6,849 bases of DNA from Pseudonocardia sp. (GTDB lineage Bacteria; Actinomycetota; Actinomycetes; Mycobacteriales; Pseudonocardiaceae). Shown one piece after another: positions 1-6,849 of the stretch. A program made the translations under genes and the position numbers. A model generated the notes under the pieces. The model was not told where the DNA came from and made no database searches. It saw only the letters and a list, made by a program, of their open reading frames with translations. Each line of letters begins with the position of its first letter. The first letter of the stretch is position 1. The stretch lies in the NCBI GenBank assembly GCA_030453005.1, contig JAKDLE010000153.1:1-6849 (forward strand), in the 5' to 3' direction.

Positions 1-1253
<1,253 letters not shown>

Positions 1254-1281
1254 GCTTCTCCCTACTGTCCGACCCGGGAGC

Positions 1282-1349
1282 TCGCACACACCTTCGGGGG
1301 CCGGCACACAGCCCCGGACCTGTGTGCGAACCCGCGGACCTGTGTGCGA
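1282..1349. repeat. Nested palindrome with four TGTGTGC heptamers in the fdhF-fdhB gap
   Basis: The heptamer gcacaca occurs at 1284-1290 and 1304-1310, and its complement tgtgtgc at 1321-1327 and 1341-1347. Both pairs are 20 bases apart and both inverted pairs share one centre (between 1315 and 1316), so the block is a long imperfect dyad. The outer arms pair over 9 bases (1282-1290 with 1341-1349), the inner arms over 8 (1304-1311 with 1320-1327, loop of 8), and part of the middle also matches (for example 1298-1300 with 1331-1333). The right half also contains an 18-bp perfect direct repeat, 1315-1332 and 1335-1352. It begins 8 bases after the fdhF stop and ends shortly before the fdhB ribosome binding site. 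It could be an intercistronic mRNA hairpin, an attenuator, a protein-binding array or a dispersed palindromic element. The sequence alone does not decide. Confidence 0.75.
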
Positions 1350-1356
1350 ACCGCCG

Positions 1357-3288
1357 TCATGTGCCCGCCACCGGGACGGCGGCCTCGACCTTCTCGATCC
1401 GGACCGCCGTCGCCTTGAACTCCGAGGTACCGGACTTGGGGTCCCACGCGTCGTTGGTCAGCGCGTTGACGTCGACCTCCTCGCTGAAGTGCGGCGTGAA
1501 GCTCGCCAACCCCGGACGCAGGCTCGGGTCGAACCAGACCGGCGCCTCCACCGACCCCCGACGGCTCGTGACCCGTACCCGTTCGCCGTCGACGATGCCC
1601 AGCGCGGCCCCGTCCGAGGCGTCCATCCGCAGCGACTCGCGACGGCGCAGCGGCGAGGAGAACCCCCCGGTCTGCACCCCGGAGTTGTAGCCGTCGAGGA
1701 CCCGGACCGTGGTGAGCCGCACCGGGAACTCGTCGGTGAGCGTGTCGACCGGCGGCACGTGCTCCACCGGCATGAACGGCGCCGCCGCGCCGCGGGCCTC
1801 GCCGGACTCCCACAACCGGGCGTGCAACAGCGGCGTGCCGGGGTGGTCGAGGTCCGGGCACGGCCACTGGAGGCCGCCGTGCTCGTCCAGGCGCGCGTAG
1901 CTCATGCCGTGGTGCCAGTTCAACGACAGCGACCGCAGCTCGTCCCACACCTGCTCGGCGGTCGGCTCGCCCCACCGGTGACCCAGACCCTCCTCGATCA
2001 GCCGGTCGGCGATCGCGCAGATGATGTGCGTGTCCGGCCGGGCCAGCCCGGGCGGGTCGAGGGCCTTGCGGACCCGCTGCACGCGCCGCTCGGAGCTGGT
2101 GACGGTGCCCTCGTACTCACACCAGTCGGCCGCGGCGGGCAGCACGACGTCGGCCAGCTCCGCAGTGGCCGTGCGGAAGATGTCCTGCACGACCAGGTGG
2201 TCCAGGCCCTCCAACAGGTGCCGGGCGTGGACGGCGTTGGCCTCGGACTCCGCCGGGTTCTCCCCGATGCAGTACACCGCCCTCAGCTGACGCGCTTCCA
2301 TCGCCTCGAACATCTGCGACAGGTGCAGGCCCGGCTCCGGCGGGATCGTGACCCCCCACGTCTGCTCGAAGCGGGCACGCGCGACGTCGTCGCCGAGGTC
2401 GTAGCCACCCGGCAGCTTGGTCGGGATCGCGCCCAGGTCACCGCCGCCCTGCACGTTGTTCTGCCCGCGCAGCGGCACCAGCCCGGACCCGAAGCGGCCC
2501 ACGTGCCCCGTCAACAACGACAGATTGATCAGCGCGAAGACGTAGTCAGCGGCGTTGTGGTGCTCGGTGATGCCCAACGTCCAACAGAGCTGGGCGCGGT
2601 CCGCGCGGGCGTAGGCGTGAGCCAGCTCACAGATCAGCTCGGCCGGCACCCCGGTGATCTCCGCCGCCCGCTCCAGGGTGTAGGGCTCGACGGCGGCCTG
2701 GTAGTCGTCGAAGCCCGACGTGGCCCGCCGCACGAACGCCTCGTTCACCAGGCCCGCGTGGATGATCTCACGCCCGATCGCGTTGGCCAGCGCGATGTCG
2801 GTACCGACATCGAGACCCAACCAGCCGTCGGCCCACTGCGCCGTGGACGTACGCCGGGGGTCCACCGAGTACATGCGGGCTCCGTTGCGCAGGCCCTGCA
2901 ACACGTGGTGGAAGTAGATCGGGTGGGTCTCCCGGGCGTTGGAACCCCACAGGATCAGCAGGTCGGCGTGCTCGGCCTCGACGTAGGCCGAGGTGCCGCC
3001 ACCCGCTCCGAACACTGTCGTCAGACCGACGACCGAGGGAGCGTGTCAAGTGCGGTTGCAGGAGTCGACGTTGTTGCTGCCCATCACCGCCCGGGCGAAC
3101 TTCTGCGCGGTGTAGTTCATCTCGTTGGTGGCCTTCGAACAGCTGAACATACCGAAGGCGTCACCGGGGACGCCGCGGAACCCGGCGGCGGCGCGGTCGA
3201 GCGCCTCGTCCCAGCTCGCGGGGCGCAGAACGCCGTTCTCCCGAACCAGCGGTTCGGTGATCCGGACGTGACGGGGGCGGCGGCGCAT
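1357..3288 (-). CDS. fdhF: Formate dehydrogenase catalytic (alpha) subunit, selenocysteine-containing, without N-terminal [4Fe-4S] domain
   Basis: It oxidises formate to CO2 at a molybdenum (or tungsten) bis-pterin centre. The 643-residue product is obtained by reading the in-frame TGA at 3048-3046 as selenocysteine 81. The context VDSCNRT-U-HAPSVVGL aligns with E. coli FdhF VDCCARV-U-HGPSVAGL (Sec140, His141). Arg274 in PLRGQNNVQGG matches E. coli Arg333, and the Sec-to-Arg spacing is 193 residues in both. Further family motifs are LGITEHHNA, GENPAESEAN, the EYEGTVTSSERRVQRVRKA segment, and a C-terminal molydopterin-binding domain (about 520-635). The ATG at 3288 has AGGAAGG seven bases upstream and an in-frame TAG five codons before it. 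The chain is therefore 59 residues shorter at the front than E. coli FdhF and lacks the CxxCxxxC...C cluster domain. There is no Tat signal, which fits a cytoplasmic enzyme with the NuoEF-like partner downstream. A pseudogene made by a Cys-to-stop change is the alternative, but the SECIS hairpin argues against it. Confidence 0.92.
3004..3043 (-). promoter_or_regulatory. Bacterial SECIS hairpin of fdhF
   Basis: Two bases after the UGA the mRNA can fold into a two-part hairpin. The upper stem is GUCGUC (3033-3028) with GACGAC (3022-3017) around the loop GGUCU (3027-3023). The lower stem is CGCUCC (3043-3038) with GGAGCG (3009-3004). The two stems are separated by an internal loop of four and seven bases. 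From memory of the E. coli fdhF SECIS, its GGUCU apical loop starts 18 bases after the UGA, and the same distance is found here. This element binds SelB, which delivers Sec-tRNA to the ribosome. The hairpin lies inside the coding sequence (codons 82-95), so it also encodes conserved residues. Folding was judged by eye. Confidence 0.85.
3046..3048 (-). other. Recoded UGA, selenocysteine 81 of FdhF
   Basis: This TGA lies in frame between two segments that together make a continuous formate dehydrogenase, at the codon for the metal-binding catalytic residue (Sec or Cys in the family). The family's conserved His follows directly. Annotation pipelines that treat TGA only as stop will split the gene into an 80-residue ORF (3288-3046) and a 552-residue ORF with a false GTG start at 3015, inside the SECIS. 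Confidence 0.9.
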
Positions 3289-3399
3289 CGTCGGTCCTTC
3301 CTAGCGGTGACGGGGCTAGCCTGGACCACGATAGATGATCGGCCATGCTCTCCGGTCACGAAGAGCTGACGGAACTGACGGGTTCGCAGGGAGGACACG
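3289..3399. promoter_or_regulatory. Divergent intergenic region between fdhF and fdhD
   Basis: These 111 bases must carry the start signals of both genes. On the minus strand AGGAAGG precedes the fdhF ATG by seven bases. On the plus strand AGGGAGGA (3388-3395) precedes the fdhD ATG by four. A short inverted repeat, ctagc (3301-3305) and gctag (3315-3319), sits just upstream of the fdhF ribosome binding site and could be a weak operator. On the plus strand gtgacg (3307-3312) and atagat (3331-3336), 18 bases apart, loosely resemble a sigma-70-type promoter for fdhD. Neither is convincing. The divergent layout suggests the cofactor-maturation gene and the enzyme are controlled from one region. 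Confidence 0.45.
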
Positions 3400-4221
3400 A
3401 TGGGACGCCTCAGCGTGCGCCGCCCGATCGTCCGCATCGGGCCCGACGGGGCGACACGGAACCTGGACACCCTCGCGGCGGAGGAGCCGCTGGAGCTGCG
3501 GGTCGACGGGAGGCCCCTGTCAGTCACGATGCGCACCCCGGGCCACGACGTGGAGCTCGCCCACGGGTTCCTGCTCACGGAGGGGGTGCTCGGCGGCTCC
3601 GCCGACGTGGCCGCCGCGCGCTACTGCGACTCCTTCGACGATGACGGCCGCAACACCTACAACGTGCTCGATGTCACACTGGCCCCCGGCGTCGAACCAC
3701 CCGACGCGAGCATCGAGCGCAACTTCTACACCACGTCGTCGTGCGGGGTGTGCGGCAAGGCCTCACTCGACGCGGTCCGGCTCAAGACCCGCTTCTCCCC
3801 CGCCGCGGACCCCCTCACCGTTGCCCCGGCGCTGCTCAGCGCGCTGCCCGACCGCCTCCGCGAGGCCCAGCGGCTGTTCGACTCCACCGGCGGGCTGCAC
3901 GCCGCCGGGCTGTTCACCGCCGAGGGCGAGCTGTTGGTGGCCCGCGAGGACGTCGGACGGCACAACGCGGTCGACAAGGTGCTCGGCTGGGCGCTGCTCG
4001 ACGGTCGCGTCCCCGCCGCGGCCACGGTGCTCATGGTGTCCGGGCGGGCGTCGTTCGAGCTGGTGCAGAAGGCCGTCATGGCCGGGGTGCCGCTGCTCGC
4101 CGCGGTGTCGGCGCCGAGCTCGCTCGCCGTCGAGCTGGCCGACGACGCCGGGGTCACCGTGGTGGGGTTCCTGCGCGGCGAGACGATGAACGTCTACTCC
4201 CACGACCGCCGCGTCCGCTGA
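3400..4221 (+). CDS. fdhD: Formate dehydrogenase accessory sulfurtransferase FdhD
   Basis: FdhD passes sulfur, received from a cysteine desulfurase, to the bis-MGD molybdenum cofactor, giving the terminal sulfido ligand without which formate dehydrogenase is inactive. The 273-residue length is normal for the family. The catalytic pair is in TSSCGVCGKAS (Cys115 and Cys118), corresponding to the CxxC loop (Cys121/Cys124) of E. coli FdhD. Other family signatures are the early RTPGHDVELAHGFLLTEG (45-62), DSTGGLHAAGLF, the GRHNAVDKVLGWAL segment, VLMVSGRASFELVQKA, and the C-terminal GFLRGETMNVYS. The ATG at 3400 has a strong GGGAGGA five bases away. It is divergent from fdhF, its expected client, 111 bases apart. 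Its stop lies 17 bases from the stop of the convergent regulator gene, with no clear terminator between them. The identification is secure. Confidence 0.96.
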   Translation: MGRLSVRRPIVRIGPDGATRNLDTLAAEEPLELRVDGRPLSVTMRTPGHDVELAHGFLLTEGVLGGSADVAAARYCDSFDDDGRNTYNVLDVTLAPGVEPPDASIERNFYTTSSCGVCGKASLDAVRLKTRFSPAADPLTVAPALLSALPDRLREAQRLFDSTGGLHAAGLFTAEGELLVAREDVGRHNAVDKVLGWALLDGRVPAAATVLMVSGRASFELVQKAVMAGVPLLAAVSAPSSLAVELADDAGVTVVGFLRGETMNVYSHDRRVR

Positions 4222-4238
4222 GCGCAGGCGGTCACGCA

Positions 4239-5438
4239 TCAGGTCGGCGACGCCTCGTGCTGCACCCGCACGTTCGACGCGATGCGATACGGCCGAGCCG
4301 AGAGCACACCGCCCAGTCGACGACGCAGCCGGGAGATCTCGGCGCGGACCGCCACGGTGTGGGCTCGGTCACCGAACAGCGCCACACTCAGAGCGGCGGC
4401 GTCCAGGCCCCCGGGGCCTGCGCCGATCAGCAGTGCGAGCAACTCGGCCTGTCGTACGGTGACCGGACAACGCCAGGTCGACGTGCCCTCGATCACGGCC
4501 TCCGGCGGATACCGGTCCGTCCGCAGATGGAGCCGGGGCGCCACCCCGCCGCCCGCCCCGGGCCGCAGCAGCCAGCCGCCAGGCAGCCGCTCGGGCACAC
4601 AGCTGCCCAGGCCCGCCACGACCATCAGCTCACCCTCGGCGGGAACGGAGACGCGATCCACCGGCGCGATCCCCACCGCCGCCGCCACCCAGCCGTCGTC
4701 GTCGACGACGAGCGCGGAACCGTCCACCCCACTCAGTACGGACGCGGCGACGCGTCGCAGGGTGGCCAGCTGCTCCTCCCGGGCCCGCCACAGGTGCGCC
4801 TCGGCGAGACGCACCGCGGTGCCGACCAGCGCGACGGTCGTCGGATGTGCCGTGACCGCCGATCCGCTCAGGTCGACGACCCCCAGCAGCTCACCGGTCC
4901 GGGGGTCGTGGATCGGCACAGCCGTGCACGTCCAGGAGTGCAGGCTGCGCGCGTAGTGCTCGGCGGAGAACAGCTGCACCGACACGGCCTCGACGAGTGC
5001 CGTCCCGATGGCGTTCGTGCCCACGGCGGACTCCGACCAGTCCGCGCCGTCGCCGAAGCCCAGCGCGTCGGCGCGGCGGCGGACGCGGGGGCAGCCGTCC
5101 CGCCACAGCAGCATGCCGTCCGCATCGGTGATCACCATCAGATGCTCGGCCTGTTCCGCGACCCCGACGAGGCTCGTCCGAAGGTCGTCGAGCACACCGA
5201 CCAGCGGCGTCGCCCGACGGCGCTGCTCCAGCAGGTTCACGCTCGCGGGCGGGCCGAGGCGGTCACGGTCGGGGTCCATCCGCGCGTCACGCATCCGCGC
5301 CCAGGACCGGGCGACGACGCCGCGGGGCTCGACAGCGGGTAGGCCACCGGCCAGTACCGCGTCGTGGGACCGGTGAAGCTCCCTCGCGTGGCGGCGCAGG
5401 TCGGTGTTGCGGCGCACCGCGCAGACATCGTCGTCCAC
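4239..5438 (-). CDS. GAF-domain transcriptional regulator with C-terminal winged helix
   Basis: This 399-residue protein is a likely one-component transcription factor. The N-terminal part (about 15-60, with RGVVARSWARMRDARMD) and the GAF domain (about 98-215) resemble the sensor half of AcoR-type activators. The signature is SESAVGTNAIGTALVEAVSV (136-155), followed by HSWTCTAVPIHDP. AcoR proteins continue with an AAA+ sigma-54 module. Here there is instead a less clear middle region (about 225-310) and a winged helix (about 327-387, with LSVALFGDRAHTVAVRAEISRLRRRLG), as in stand-alone actinobacterial GAF regulators, which often sit beside alcohol or aldehyde metabolism genes. The GTG at 5438 was chosen because the homology begins soon after and no better start is near. 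GGAG lies 12 bases upstream in a hairpin loop and GAGAGG is closer. It is 86 bases downstream of the hydrolase gene on the same strand. The ligand and target are unknown. Confidence 0.85.
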   Translation of the reverse strand: MDDDVCAVRRNTDLRRHARELHRSHDAVLAGGLPAVEPRGVVARSWARMRDARMDPDRDRLGPPASVNLLEQRRRATPLVGVLDDLRTSLVGVAEQAEHLMVITDADGMLLWRDGCPRVRRRADALGFGDGADWSESAVGTNAIGTALVEAVSVQLFSAEHYARSLHSWTCTAVPIHDPRTGELLGVVDLSGSAVTAHPTTVALVGTAVRLAEAHLWRAREEQLATLRRVAASVLSGVDGSALVVDDDGWVAAAVGIAPVDRVSVPAEGELMVVAGLGSCVPERLPGGWLLRPGAGGGVAPRLHLRTDRYPPEAVIEGTSTWRCPVTVRQAELLALLIGAGPGGLDAAALSVALFGDRAHTVAVRAEISRLRRRLGGVLSARPYRIASNVRVQHEASPT

Positions 5439-5439
5439 C

Positions 5440-5460
5440 CCGGCCTCTCACTCCGGCCGG
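5440..5460 (-). promoter_or_regulatory. Hairpin over the ribosome binding region of the GAF regulator
   Basis: On the minus strand ccggcc (5460-5455) can pair with ggccgg (5445-5440), closing a nine-base loop GGAGTGAGA that contains a Shine-Dalgarno-like GGAG. The hairpin ends one base before the GTG start. If it forms it could hold back translation. A 6-bp GC stem is not rare in DNA of this composition, so this may be chance. Confidence 0.35.
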
Positions 5461-5497
5461 CGGTCGCGGCCTCCCCGGATCATCCTGCGCCGGTGCG

Positions 5498-5517
5498 GGG
5501 CCTGCACACCAGGGCCC
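5498..5517 (-). terminator. Possible terminator-like hairpin after the hydrolase gene
   Basis: Eight bases past the hydrolase stop, the minus-strand transcript can form a stem of seven pairs with one bulged C. GGG (5517-5515) pairs with CCC (5500-5498), and after the bulge CCTG (5513-5510) pairs with CAGG (5504-5501), leaving loop GTGTG (5509-5505). No run of U follows, so it is at best a weak intrinsic terminator of the kind seen in actinobacteria. The regulator gene may still be reached by read-through. Confidence 0.3.
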
Positions 5518-5524
5518 GTACGGG

Positions 5525-6424
5525 TCAGCCGGTGCGGAGGAGGAACCTCAGGATCCGGTCGTTGATCTCGGCCGGGCGTTCGACGAGCATGAAGTGCCCG
5601 ACCCCGGCGATCAGCGCGGCCGCTGAACCCGCACCGGCGTGGCCGGGCACCCGGTCGACCTGGTCCTGCCTCATCCCATGGCAGCCGTCGTTCGTACCGT
5701 GCAGGTAGAGGGTGGGCTGCGGGATGTCCCCGCCCCAGGCCGCCTCCTGTTCGGCCGCCCATTCCGGCGACCCGAAACGGGTCGGGTCGAACTGGCCCCA
5801 GTAGTAGCCCAGCGCGGTCTGCAGGTGCGCGGGATCCGCGAGGCAGGTCCGCAGATACCCGAGGTCCTCGTCGGCCTGGTATCCCGGCGACCAGTCGCCC
5901 CAGATGTCGCGGACGAACGCGAAGTCGTCGGCCGCGATGGCGGTCTCGATCACCCGCTGCATCTGGAAGTACCAGAAGTAGAACGACTTCTTGATCTGCG
6001 GATATGTCCCGAGGTTCTCGCCGAAGATCCCGAAGGGCGGGATGTTGAGGATGACGGCGCGGCCCCACAGGTCCGGCGCACGGCTCGCCGCTCCCCACGC
6101 TCCGACGGCACCCCAGTCGTGGGCGATGAGCACCGCGTCGGGGCCTGCGCCACCCAAAGCCGTCGCCAGAGCGATCTGGTCGGCGACCATCGTCGAGGTG
6201 TGCACATGGTGCCGATCCGGGGGCACCGTGGTGGGCGCGAACCCACGGGCGAACGGCGCCACCGCCCGGTATCCGGCCTCGGCCAGGGCCGGCAGCAGGT
6301 GCCGGTAGGTGTAGGGGGTGTCGGGGAACCCGTGCATGCACAGGGCCAGGGGACCGGACCCGGCCGCGAGGTAGCCGAAGGTGATCCCGTTGGCGTCCAC
6401 CGAACCGTGCTCGAAATCGGCCAT
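5525..6424 (-). CDS. Alpha/beta hydrolase, epoxide-hydrolase-like
   Basis: A 299-residue cytoplasmic alpha/beta-hydrolase-fold protein of the epoxide hydrolase/haloalkane dehalogenase group. The oxyanion motif HGFP is at 31-34. The nucleophile elbow is AHDWGAVGAW with Asp103 in the nucleophile position, the likely acid is Asp246 in LHGTNDGCH, and the catalytic histidine is His277 in GVGHFML. HGFP, rather than the HGNP of dehalogenases, favours epoxide hydrolase. The lid (about 130-225) holds tyrosines at 149, 152, 207 and 208 that could activate an epoxide. The segment after strand 4 reads ARGFAPT where family members often have RGxGxS. There is no signal peptide. The ATG at 6424 has GAGGAG about ten bases upstream, and the family homology begins within 15 residues. 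It lies upstream of the GAF regulator on the same strand and divergent from the response regulator. The substrate cannot be named from the sequence, and another hydrolase role is possible. Confidence 0.85.
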   Translation of the reverse strand: MADFEHGSVDANGITFGYLAAGSGPLALCMHGFPDTPYTYRHLLPALAEAGYRAVAPFARGFAPTTVPPDRHHVHTSTMVADQIALATALGGAGPDAVLIAHDWGAVGAWGAASRAPDLWGRAVILNIPPFGIFGENLGTYPQIKKSFYFWYFQMQRVIETAIAADDFAFVRDIWGDWSPGYQADEDLGYLRTCLADPAHLQTALGYYWGQFDPTRFGSPEWAAEQEAAWGGDIPQPTLYLHGTNDGCHGMRQDQVDRVPGHAGAGSAAALIAGVGHFMLVERPAEINDRILRFLLRTG

Positions 6425-6539
6425 ACCTGGCGTTCTCCTCTACTCGCGGCCACCCGGGCGGTCGGTGGCGGGAGACCGAGGGTCCCCGGCCGCCTGCGGC
6501 GGGACGAGGGTGTGCCTACTCCTTCGAGCAGGTACGCCG

Positions 6540-6561
6540 GTGCAAGGTTCGTGCAACGGTC
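6540..6561. repeat. Two 11-bp direct repeats, possible regulator site
   Basis: gtgcaaggttc (6540-6550) is followed at once by gtgcaacggtc (6551-6561), with 9 of 11 bases the same. A spacing of 11 bases places both copies on the same face of the helix, as in sites bound by tandem regulator dimers. The regulator is unknown. Confidence 0.4.
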
Positions 6562-6573
6562 GCGCCGAACGGC

Positions 6574-6590
6574 CCACGGTACGACCGTGG
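6574..6590. promoter_or_regulatory. Perfect inverted repeat, candidate operator
   Basis: ccacggt (6574-6580) and accgtgg (6584-6590) are perfect inverted arms of 7 bases around acg. The site lies 51 bases before the response regulator start and 149 bases before the hydrolase start. It could be an operator for either gene or a hairpin in the 5' leader of the plus-strand transcript. Confidence 0.4.
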
Positions 6591-6641
6591 TCCGATGCGG
6601 CCCCGACCCCGAGAACCGGGTGCGACCTGCGGACGAGCCGG

Positions 6642-6849
6642 ATGATCCGCGTCGTGACCGTCGACCGATGCCCGGTCTTCCGTGCCGGGGTGCGGGCGGT
6701 GCTCGCCCCCGTCGCGGACCTCGTCGTGGTCGGCGAGGCGGGCACCGCGCACGGAGCCCGCGCGGTGGTGGCTCGGACCGGGCCGCGGGTCGCGCTGCTC
6801 GATCCGCGGTTGTGCCCCGGGCGCCCCCGCGCCGGGTGGGAGCTGTGTC
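6642..6849 (+). CDS. Response regulator, NarL/LuxR type, receiver domain start (cut by window end)
   Basis: Sixty-nine codons of an open frame run off the right edge. The start MIRVVTVDRCPVFRAGVRAVL closely follows the usual receiver opening of NarL/FixJ-family regulators (VDDHPxxRxGLRxLL), and VVVGEAGTAHGARAVV and RVALLDPRL follow at the expected places. Asp54 is the predicted phosphorylation site and Asp8 one metal-binding acid, but the second acid of the pair is replaced by Arg9. The segment after Asp54 reads PRLCPGRPRAG, unlike the usual MPxMDG. These changes suggest weakened or phosphorylation-independent control. A C-terminal LuxR-type DNA-binding domain is expected but lies outside. 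The ribosome binding site is weak (GGACGAG), yet the ATG at 6642 fits the family start exactly. Confidence 0.8.
   Translation, partial: MIRVVTVDRCPVFRAGVRAVLAPVADLVVVGEAGTAHGARAVVARTGPRVALLDPRLCPGRPRAGWELC

Larger units (their letters stand above)
6425..6641. promoter_or_regulatory. Divergent intergenic region between hydrolase and response regulator genes
   Basis: These 217 bases hold no convincing gene. The minus-strand frames open here are arginine-rich and match no family. Two features stand out and are listed separately: an 11-bp direct repeat at 6540-6561 and a 17-bp inverted repeat at 6574-6590. On the minus strand each direct repeat unit reads TTGCAC, a fair -35 sequence for the hydrolase promoter, but no good -10 box lies at the right distance. 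Confidence 0.4.

Noticed and set aside
1357..3015. A separate 552-residue oxidoreductase starting at the GTG at 3015
   Set aside because: It would begin in the middle of the SECIS and lack the conserved UHAPSVVGL segment just upstream in the same frame. No ribosome binding site fits. It is the C-terminal part of the selenoprotein.
3046..3288. fdhF as a pseudogene broken by a nonsense mutation
   Set aside because: The only stop is TGA at the catalytic Sec/Cys codon, a matching SECIS follows, the rest of the frame is intact, and fdhD and fdhB are intact neighbours.
4222..4238. Bidirectional terminator between the convergent fdhD and regulator stops
   Set aside because: The 17-base gap contains no inverted repeat. 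If transcripts end here, the signal lies within the coding ends and is not visible.
3741..5342. Long open frame of 533 codons on the plus strand across fdhD and the regulator
   Set aside because: It overlaps two well-supported genes in other frames, is arginine-rich and low in complexity, and shows no family motif.
5515..5524. Perfect 10-bp palindrome cccgtacggg touching the hydrolase stop
   Set aside because: Without a spacer it can form only a 3-bp stem, and such short palindromes are common in this base composition. No function can be supported.
6440..6752. Short minus-strand open frames in and beyond the hydrolase/response regulator gap
   Set aside because: They overlap the response regulator start, have no good ribosome binding site, and have a composition typical of random GC-rich frames.

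Overview
The window is a high-GC, gene-dense stretch typical of an actinobacterium. GTG starts, codons ending in G or C, and the protein families together suggest the Pseudonocardiales (Pseudonocardia or Amycolatopsis-like), but the genus is inferred from general resemblance only. There are six genes, two of them cut by the window edges. No tRNA, rRNA, CRISPR array, insertion sequence or phage gene was seen.

Left half, positions 1-4221: a formate oxidation locus. On the minus strand lies the catalytic subunit of a formate dehydrogenase (fdhF, 3288-1357). It is interrupted at codon 81 by an in-frame TGA exactly where the catalytic selenocysteine/cysteine of formate dehydrogenases sits. A hairpin right after the TGA matches a bacterial SECIS element, so the gene is read here as one selenoprotein and not as two ORFs or a pseudogene. 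The protein also starts after the point where the usual N-terminal [4Fe-4S] domain would be, so it appears to lack that cluster. Downstream on the same strand, after a 103-base gap holding a nested palindrome, is a fused NuoE-NuoF-like NAD+-reducing subunit (1253 to beyond position 1). Divergent from fdhF is fdhD (3400-4221, plus), the sulfurtransferase that matures the molybdenum cofactor of formate dehydrogenases. The set points to a cytoplasmic, NAD-linked, selenium- and molybdenum- (or tungsten-) dependent formate dehydrogenase: FdhF would oxidise formate to CO2 and pass electrons to the flavin subunit to make NADH. The iron-sulfur relay missing from FdhF may be encoded further left, outside the window.

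Right half, positions 4239-6849: a GAF-domain transcriptional regulator with a C-terminal winged helix (minus, ending 17 bases from fdhD in a tail-to-tail arrangement). Upstream of it on the same strand is an epoxide-hydrolase-like alpha/beta hydrolase. A 217-base divergent region with an inverted repeat and a direct repeat follows, then the first 69 codons of a NarL/LuxR-type response regulator on the plus strand. Nothing visible links these genes functionally to the formate locus.

The most notable content is the recoded UGA with its SECIS in an actinobacterial FdhF that has lost its N-terminal iron-sulfur domain.
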